Positions 56,952 through 64,000 of a stretch of DNA of 64,000 nucleotides are shown piece after piece. This DNA comes from Loxodes magnus (lineage: Eukaryota; Ciliophora; Karyorelictea; Loxodida; Loxodidae). How positions within the stretch are numbered: the first letter of the stretch is position 1; the number at the start of each line of letters is the position of its first letter. The stretch covers positions 620,001 to 684,000 of the forward strand of contig CAMPDV010000096.1 of the NCBI GenBank assembly GCA_946699065.1. Direction: 5' to 3'. The position numbers and the translations under genes are program-made. The notes under the pieces were generated by a model. That model had not been told where the DNA came from. It saw only the letters and a program-made list of their open reading frames with translations, and made no database searches.

Positions 56952-59185
56952 ATAATAATAATTTGAATCTGTTTGGAGATGAATTATGATATAATGTAAT
57001 TAATGGTAGAAACTTCTTGATTTAGTTCTTTTCTCTTATGTTTTCTGGTTTGTTTAGTTGTTATTATAAATGTTTTTCTTTGATTAAATAACTTAATAAG
57101 CAGTTTAATTTCTTTATTTGCTTGACATCAGAAAAGGTTTAATAAAATTTGTAGTGTTAGGATTATTTATAAAAGATGCTTATGCAATTTGGTATAGTAT
57201 TGTTTATAGGTTTCCTTAATAATCTCTTCACTTTTTGAATTAGTAATTTTAAATTTTTAGCTAAATGAATATCTAAATATGGTGATAATTTTGATTTAAC
57301 TTATTTTATTAATAGTAAAGTATTTAACTAAAGTATAATAATAAAAATGTAGAGTAGTTTGAGAAGAGACTGCTATTATTGACGATGATAAAAGTTGAAA
57401 GTTTATTAGAAACTGCTTTTACATTAGATAACTTTAAATAATCTAAATTTACTTATTTTAGGGTTTGTAAAATTTAAACTTAATTGCTTAAGTAGCTTAG
57501 TAATTTAACGAAGATACATAAAAATAGTGGTTTAATTAAATAGAAAAGAAATAAATAGCTTAGATTTAGTTATTCCTATATAAATTAAAAATAATTAGAA
57601 AATAATAAAAGTTGATAGCATAATTAAACAGTTTAATTCTTAAAGATTATTATAATCATTTGCTAACTTAAATTAAGATTCATATATTTCAACTAATTAT
57701 AACTTCAAAACTAAATCATTGTCTAGAACTTTATAAAAATAATTTAAATCAAAAAACTAATTAAATATCTTTAAATTTAATTATAATGTCTTTAACAAAT
57801 CCTATTTTAATCATATATTAATAAATAATAATAACTTCAAAAGTCTAAATAATCATTACAAATTTTAAACACTTTCCTGTTCTTACAAGTTTATCAAAGC
57901 TTTTAGTTTATTTAACTTTAGTAGTTTACATTCTATATTTTAATTATTCTAACTATATTTTAATTGGGTAGATTTCTATTTATTAAGAACATTTATTTTT
58001 ATATATTCAATTAATCAATAATCAAATCCAAATTATCGAAAAAACTCACCAATCTAAACCTTAGTTCTAATTTAATACCTCAATCTTAAGTCTCAGTTAA
58101 TTAACAAGAACCAACAATTCAAAAAAGCTAAATCTACTACTGTTAAGGATTGGGAAAACCTGAATTTTCCAATAAACTCAAAAATATTGAAAAATTCCAT
58201 GAGCAAGAAAATATTTAGCTTTAATCCTTAATTGAGAAAATTAATACAAACTATAGATTATTAAAACGGAAAAATAGAATCTTCGGCTTCTTTTGTAAGA
58301 TGAAAAAGGAAGATCAAGATTAGATAAGTTAAGTTTAGTTTTAAATTGAACCCATAATTTCCAATTTGTACTATTAGAGAAAAACCTAGCATCAAATCCA
58401 TAGAAAATTAAAGAATAATTTCAATATAAAATAAAAAAAGCTAATCTCAAACAGAAAAGATGGAAATTGAACAAAAATTTTAAGCACAATAAAAGTTTTA
58501 CTTCAAGCCCTAAAAAAAACTTTACTGTTCTGTCAAAAGACTGGACATTTGTATTGAGGTAATATCTGAAGTGAAGAAGAGTACTTGAACAGCACCAAAA
58601 ATAATTTTGAACATAGAGGAAGTTATGATGTAACTACTTTAGAGATATTAATATAAAGAAGTCGGTATTAGTTGATTCAAGTGTGATACTAAACAAACAG
58701 GATTTTGATAATTAATAATTAAAAAAAATAGCTTCAAAAGGATAACGATGGCCTTATAATTTATTTAGAAAAACTGGAAAAAAATTAAAAGAAGAAGGAA
58801 GAAAAATTCTATGAGCTTATTGAAGAGAAGGAAGAATTATCTCAATTTGAAATTGATTCAGATTAAGAAATGTATAGTTGAGAAATGAGTATAAAAACTT
58901 TTTTGTCTTTAATTTGAGGAAACATTACTCTTATTAAAGATGACTCTAACCCTTTTAGTTAAAATAAATTATTTATTAAATATAAATTAATTTATTTATT
59001 TGTATTAAATAATGATTAAATCAAGAAAAATTTAAATAAAAATTAATTAGATAAATTATTTAAAATCTTTTTAGAATTGATATAGGCATGAAATTAGAAT
59101 AAGTAAAGTAATTAATATAATAATATGCTTCTATTTTATCAGTAAATATTTTATTTTTTTATTACTTTATTAATTATAATATAAA
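56952..59185. other. Right copy of AT-rich spacer and decayed ORF1-like region
   Basis: Corresponds to 25546-27777. The decayed ORF1-like region with knuckle remnant lies at about 58005-58950. Confidence 0.5.
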
Positions 59186-60200
59186 ATGGAAGCCTTCAAG
59201 AAGTGTTTTTTTACCACCTCCTCACAACAGGAGAGAAAACCATAAGCACAAATTCTCACCACGTCTTCTTCAATTTAACGCTCTTCTTAATAAAAATAAT
59301 TAGAAATATCTAAAAGATTAGAAGAACTTATAATTATGCTAACTTCTACAAATTAAAATAAAGCAGATCTCTCCTATCAAAGGACAAGTAAGACTGAGAT
59401 AAAAATTCAGAACAGGAAAGCTAACAAAACTCTAAACCTCCATTGAAAACTGAAAAAAGAGACCACTGAATCGATAAAAATAATAACGAAAAAATAAAAA
59501 ATAAACGAAGAAGGAAAGTAAGATAATTCATTATAGATACTATACCTTTGATTTAGACAATACGGAAATTGAATAAATGGACTCTTAATAGATGAAACAG
59601 CTGATTAATCAACTTATTAGAAACATATAAAACTCGAAGAGGAATTAAACTCCCAGAAGGAAGAGATGTTTGCAATAAGTCAGGATTTGATAAATCATGA
59701 AGATGATGATGAAATCCATATGGTAGACCGAAGAGATAAAGTCGGAGTTTATGAGCGAAATGAAATTTGGAGAATGATATTTGAATAATACAAGAACAAG
59801 ACGAGAAAAACTGAGTAAAACAAGATTCAAGACTCAAATTAATAGAAGAAACCTGTAGAAGCCTTCATAAGGAATTCCAATAGAAATATAGAAACAAGAA
59901 AAGATATTTCCTAGAGCGAGAAAAAGATGCTACATTTGTAACACCACTTGACATTTATGACGGAAATTGCCCAATAGAAAAAAATAAGAATGAATATCTG
60001 GAGAAATGTTAACTAATAGCAACAGAAGTAACGAGCGACGGAATTCTTCCCTTCAGAAATGGGAAAATCTGGAAAAAAAACTATCATCTCAGATTATATA
60101 AAAGAGAGAAGTCAAGGAAAAAGTGCAATGCGAGGACAGAACATGTAGGAACGGAAGTTTTATACATTTAAAACTTCAATTAAGCTGGAAGTGAACAGTT
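59186..60200 (+). pseudogene. ORF1-like retroposon unit (FKxGFF family) in the right repeat
   Basis: ATG 59186 begins MEAFKKCFFTTSSQQERKP. The knuckle remnant reads CYICNTT-TGA-HL-TGA-RK at about 59935-59975. Otherwise as 27778-28800. Confidence 0.55.
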
Positions 60201-60975
60201 ATTTTAATGATTAATGATTAGTTGATTAATTATCTAATTTTTTATGCTAAATTAGAATTTAAATTTTATTGTTAAATTTCCATTGGATTGTCTGCAGTTA
60301 ATTTCTTAATTAAATAGATACATAAAAGCATTTAAGCATAATTCTGAATTTGGGATTTTATTATCATTTTAGAGTTAGTTAATTTGCAAGTCAAGGCTGC
60401 TTATTTGCTGAATTAATTGCCGTAGTGCATCTTTTATTCTTTTATACTTAGCCTTTAACGAATATATCTCAATCAAGTTATCTTATTGTTAGATAGTAGA
60501 TTGATTTTAGGTGAATCGTTTCTAGGATACCAGAATAATCGTCAGGTACTAAGTAAAAATCTATAAGTGGACATTTTTAGTAAAGTTACATATTGACAGT
60601 TGAAATATTTTTGATTAAAATGTCTGTAATTTTATATCTTTTCAATCTCCAGAATTTTTGAAACTATTTTTATCTCCATAACTGAGAGTCCACCTTTGGA
60701 TGGGACTATTCCAATTTTATTGGCATTTAAAATTCTTTCATATCATATCAAAAAATATTTTAATGTTTGGATTTAATTTATTTTTTATTTTAGAAAGAAT
60801 AGCTTCATCCTATTGTGATATGAATGATAGATCTCCTTTATTATTTAAATGTTTACTTTTTTATATAAGATTAAAGAATTAATTCATAAATCTAAATAGT
60901 ATCCTTATAATAATTAAAAACATATGCATAAATAAATTAAAATAATACCTATTATTTATTCATATCATATACAAA
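60201..60975. other. Right copy of MAPKKQ 5' fragment and unknown fragment
   Basis: Corresponds to 28801-29561. The minus-strand MAPKKQ fragment is at about 60290-60525 and the fragment shared with 46653 at about 60530-60735. Confidence 0.5.
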
Positions 60976-61835
60976 ATGGCTTCTAAGAAACAGCAGAACT
61001 TTGAACATAACATTTAAACAGGAAAATTCTCTAAAAATAAAAAAGCGAAATAATTACAATGAGTGAAAGTGAGAAGTATGATTGATATGACGAACATTAA
61101 CCACTTGGAAATCCAGAATTAAAAAAACTTCCGACACAAAATAAATAGAAATATTATCTAAGTCATTAAAAGAGTTTATGTTCAAAAATAGATACCTCAC
61201 TGATAAAGTAGAAAAATTAGAAAAACTAATAACATCTTTGCTTGAGAAACAATATTAATAATCATAAGAAATAGAAAACAAACTGGAACAAAGAATTTTT
61301 TAAATTTAATAATAAATTCAGGTAACGCCATTTTCGTTTTAACAGAATCAATCAGATCCTATGGAAATAGAAAATGAAGCCTCAAATTAAAATAAACAGT
61401 AAACAATAATTTAAAATAACTATTAAATTTAAATTAAATAAGTGTTACAGGAATAATAGAGTAAAAGAAGAATTAAATGTTAAGTGTGCAATAAATAACA
61501 CCAATGAAAATATTGCTACTAACTAAGCGAAATTTAAAGAAAGAATAAATAAGATATTTTTAGAAAACTATTTAGGATATATCCAACATAAAGCGGAAAA
61601 ATTTATAGAAAAAAAATTCTTTAATTCAAATCTTAATCCTTGGAGAAATAATTAGGAACGCTACATGCAGGAATAAAACTATTTAGGATATTAAAGGGGG
61701 TGTACTAATGAAGTGCTATACCGCCTAACTAAGCCTAGTAGGAACTCATGACAAACTAATGGAGACAAGCTGATAGAATAGGCCATCTGGCTGACTACTA
61801 AGGCTTTAACAAAGCTTTTTAACTTTAACTTTTTT
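60976..61835 (+). pseudogene. MASKKQQ-family ORF1 unit, copy 3
   Basis: ATG 60976; nearly identical to copy 1 but with TGA at the knuckle position (CNKQHQ-TGA-KYC) where copy 1 has TAA. Same structured tail with GCTTT-AAC-AAAGC. Confidence 0.55.
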
Positions 61836-62254
61836 TATTAATATTTTAATTTTAAATTTTAAAGCTTTATTATTAGAAGATTAAATGTTTAATTTTAGCA
61901 TTTAATTTTATATTCATATTAGAGTGAAATTTTTATTGGAATTTGCTTCTTCAGAATAATGAATACTCTCAAATATTACTTAAAATAGAAATTTATTTCT
62001 TTCTTTAATTTTTATTTCTGAATTTATAATTTTAAATTTAATTTGTTCAGGCTTTCTTAAGTTTATTATAAGAAATAGCAAACTTCTCTTAACTAATTTT
62101 TATAAAAATAAGAATAATAAAGCAAGCCAAATTAATACTACCTTAACTGATTCAATACTGATAAACTCTAGAACCTTTAACTCAATCCGTCAAATAAAAA
62201 TTATTACATATAAAATGAACTAAAAGAATTAAAAAATAGAAAAACTACTTTGGA

Positions 62255-62779
62255 TATAATATTATTAAGAATATATTATGATATCTCTATGCTAGATTAT
62301 CCTATTAAAAATAATAAATAACATAAAGACTAAGTAATAGAACTAATACCACAAATATTTTATTTCAATTTTTTTAATTCTAATATCAAATAAAATAATT
62401 TTAAGAAAAGTAAGAAAAGTGAAAAATAGTATAATATTAGTAAGCAAGCATTCCAATGGAAATTAAATCTTAATTATAGTAATAAGATACACATTAGATA
62501 AATTTTCATGTAAGAAAGATTCAGTGCTATATATATTAGAATCATCATCAATAAAAATAATGCTGAAAGAAAACAGAAATTGAAAGAAAGAATAAATAAG
62601 AAATAAATGATATTAAATTTTTTGCTTTTACCAATGCTGTCTGGATTAAAATATAGGAAGAAGTTCTTTAATTCAAGAATTGATGAATAGAATAACAATT
62701 AAAGAAGAAGCCAGTGTGACAACAAGGTTTTGGGAAAGATAAGGATAGCAGTCCAACAAAGTCCTTCGTAATCCTTCAT
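62255..62779 (-). CDS. Hypothetical hydrophobic (membrane) protein, third copy
   Basis: ATG 62779; duplicate of the ORF at 30840-31366 with the same four-codon difference from the 44867 copy. The C-terminal end is uncertain because no TGA follows soon. Confidence 0.3.
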
Positions 62780-63862
62780 CTAATTTGGAAGAGAGCAGGA
62801 TCAAATAGAAGTTAACTGTGAAATTCTTTTATAAGCCAATAAAATTAATTTTATATTTTTATCATTTTTATTCTAAATGTTTTCTAATATGTTTATCGAA
62901 GTGGTAAGATATTTTAAAAGATTAAGTTGTATTAGAATTGCTATTTTACTTTATGTGTTGTAGTTTGCTTATCATATAAATATTTGATTTTATAGCACTC
63001 CAACCTAATTTATTAAGTTTTAAATACTTTATTTTTAGAAAATAAAAAAAGTTTAAGATATTATTCTTTTTATTTTAGAATTATTGAAAGTATTCTATTT
63101 TATAATTAATATTAGTATAGTATTTTTGTTTACTGAATGTAGTTTATTATTAAATTTGTATCTAGCTCTATTTAACTTTTGTTTGTGCTTAATAAGTTTT
63201 TCTTAAATTTCTTTTATTATTTAAGTGTTTATGACTATCTTTTAAAATATTCCATTATTTATTGATTATTTCCTAATTATGCTACTTTCCCATAAACCAT
63301 TTTATAATTTTAAGGACATTAAAATTAATTTAAATGAAGCTATAAGTCTCACAGCATGACAAGCAAAAGCAATGACTACATGCATGACTTTAGTAATTTT
63401 ATAAATTTAATTAAAAGATTCTCTACAGTATTGGTAAATATGATTCATAATTATTAAAGCAAAATTGAAATATAGAGTTAGGTTAATTTTAAAGTTAAGC
63501 ATTAATAATTTGAATATAGAGAGTCAATTAATATATTAGAACATATAATAATTATAATATAATAATGAATTTTCCTTTAATATAACTCTAAATTTATAAT
63601 TTTCTATAAAGAATTATTTTATAAAGTTTGCTTTTTAAGTTTAAATTTATGGTTTAAATTAAATTAAAACTACTTAAATTAAAATAGAGTAGATACAATT
63701 TATAGATATAATAGAAATCAATATTTTATACATATATAATAATCTTAACTATTTAGAAATATAATAACACAATCTTTTAACTTAATACTAGGAAAAAGGC
63801 TATTTCTAGTGCTTCACTAAAATTACATATAAATATTCCTTTATTATATCATTATTTATTAA
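62780..63862. other. AT-rich part of the repeat, no gene seen
   Basis: Same as 31367-32449. Confidence 0.45.
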
Positions 63863-64000
63863 ATGTCACCTAAAAAATAACATACTCTCCATAAAACCTT
63901 ATAACTCAAAGTAGAATATGGCTAATTATCTTTTCTTATTTAGATAGAAATTAAAAGTTAACAAAGGTATTAGTGATCTCTAAAATAATCATTGTAGCAG
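63863..64000 (+). pseudogene. MSPKKQ-family ORF1 unit, cut by window end
   Basis: ATG 63863 (MSPKKQHTLHKTLQL); start of the unit seen whole at 32450. Confidence 0.5.

Larger units (their letters stand above)
54240..64000 (+). repeat. 9.75-kb direct repeat, right copy (cut by window end)
   Basis: Near-identical to 22840-32587. Left of about 54240 the similarity to the A2 flank drops sharply, so the copied tract begins at the end of the PARP reading frame. Confidence 0.9.

Noticed and set aside
1-64000. LTR, Polinton/Maverick or other virus-like element
   Set aside because: No LTR pair, integrase, DNA polymerase B, capsid or protease motif was recognised; the reverse transcriptases are of the non-LTR type.
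1-64000. Telomere repeats, Tetrahymena chromosome-breakage sequence, CRISPR array, rRNA
   Set aside because: None of the expected repeats or conserved cores was seen on reading either strand.

Overview
The window is very AT-rich DNA (roughly four bases in five are A or T) that reads sensibly only with the ciliate code in which TAA and TAG mean Gln and TGA is the stop. Nearly every recognisable protein domain here contains in-frame TAA/TAG codons. Dense repeats, many decayed non-LTR retrotransposon (LINE) pieces and the absence of ordinary single-copy genes suggest germline (micronuclear) or otherwise repeat-rich ciliate DNA. A Tetrahymena-like oligohymenophorean is my best guess. A karyorelict-type ciliate, where TGA may be Trp or stop, cannot be excluded. 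I saw no LTR, Polinton or other capsid/envelope-bearing element, no CRISPR array and no telomere repeat.

The best genes are four copies (A1-A4) of one cassette: 1-1252 (+, cut by the window edge), 22863-24605 (-), 37852-39600 (+) and 54264-56012 (-). Each encodes a RING-type zinc finger, B-box-like Cys/His clusters and a C-terminal PARP-type ADP-ribosyltransferase domain whose His-Tyr-Glu triad is replaced by Tyr-Tyr-Leu. All four share a single in-frame TGA between the zinc-finger half and the PARP half. A small second ORF (96-97 codons) lies about 145 bases downstream and also stays open.

Around the cassettes lie: (i) LINE reverse-transcriptase remnants at about 4.6-5.6, 34.1-35.6, 40.6-42.2 and 49.6-51.3 kb; (ii) many ORF1-like units with an N-terminal coiled coil and a CCHC zinc knuckle, in three families named here by their N-termini (FKxGFF, MAPKKQ/MSPKKQ and MASKKQQ); (iii) three families of short, relatively GC-rich, hairpin-rich sequences (U, V, S) in which stem sequences change while pairing is kept, which points to structured RNA; and (iv) two decayed tRNAs (Ala-UGC, Lys-UUU).

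Large-scale layout: about 22.84-32.59 kb is repeated in direct orientation at about 54.24-64.0 kb (offset about 31.41 kb, nearly identical). About 30.60-35.61 kb is repeated inverted at 40.62-45.69 kb, so 5-kb arms flank a 5-kb spacer that holds elements V2 and S1, cassette A3 and element U6. The start of the window (1-2300) repeats 38.35-40.62 kb. The rest, mostly 100-1000-base AT-rich stretches, shows no recognisable gene.
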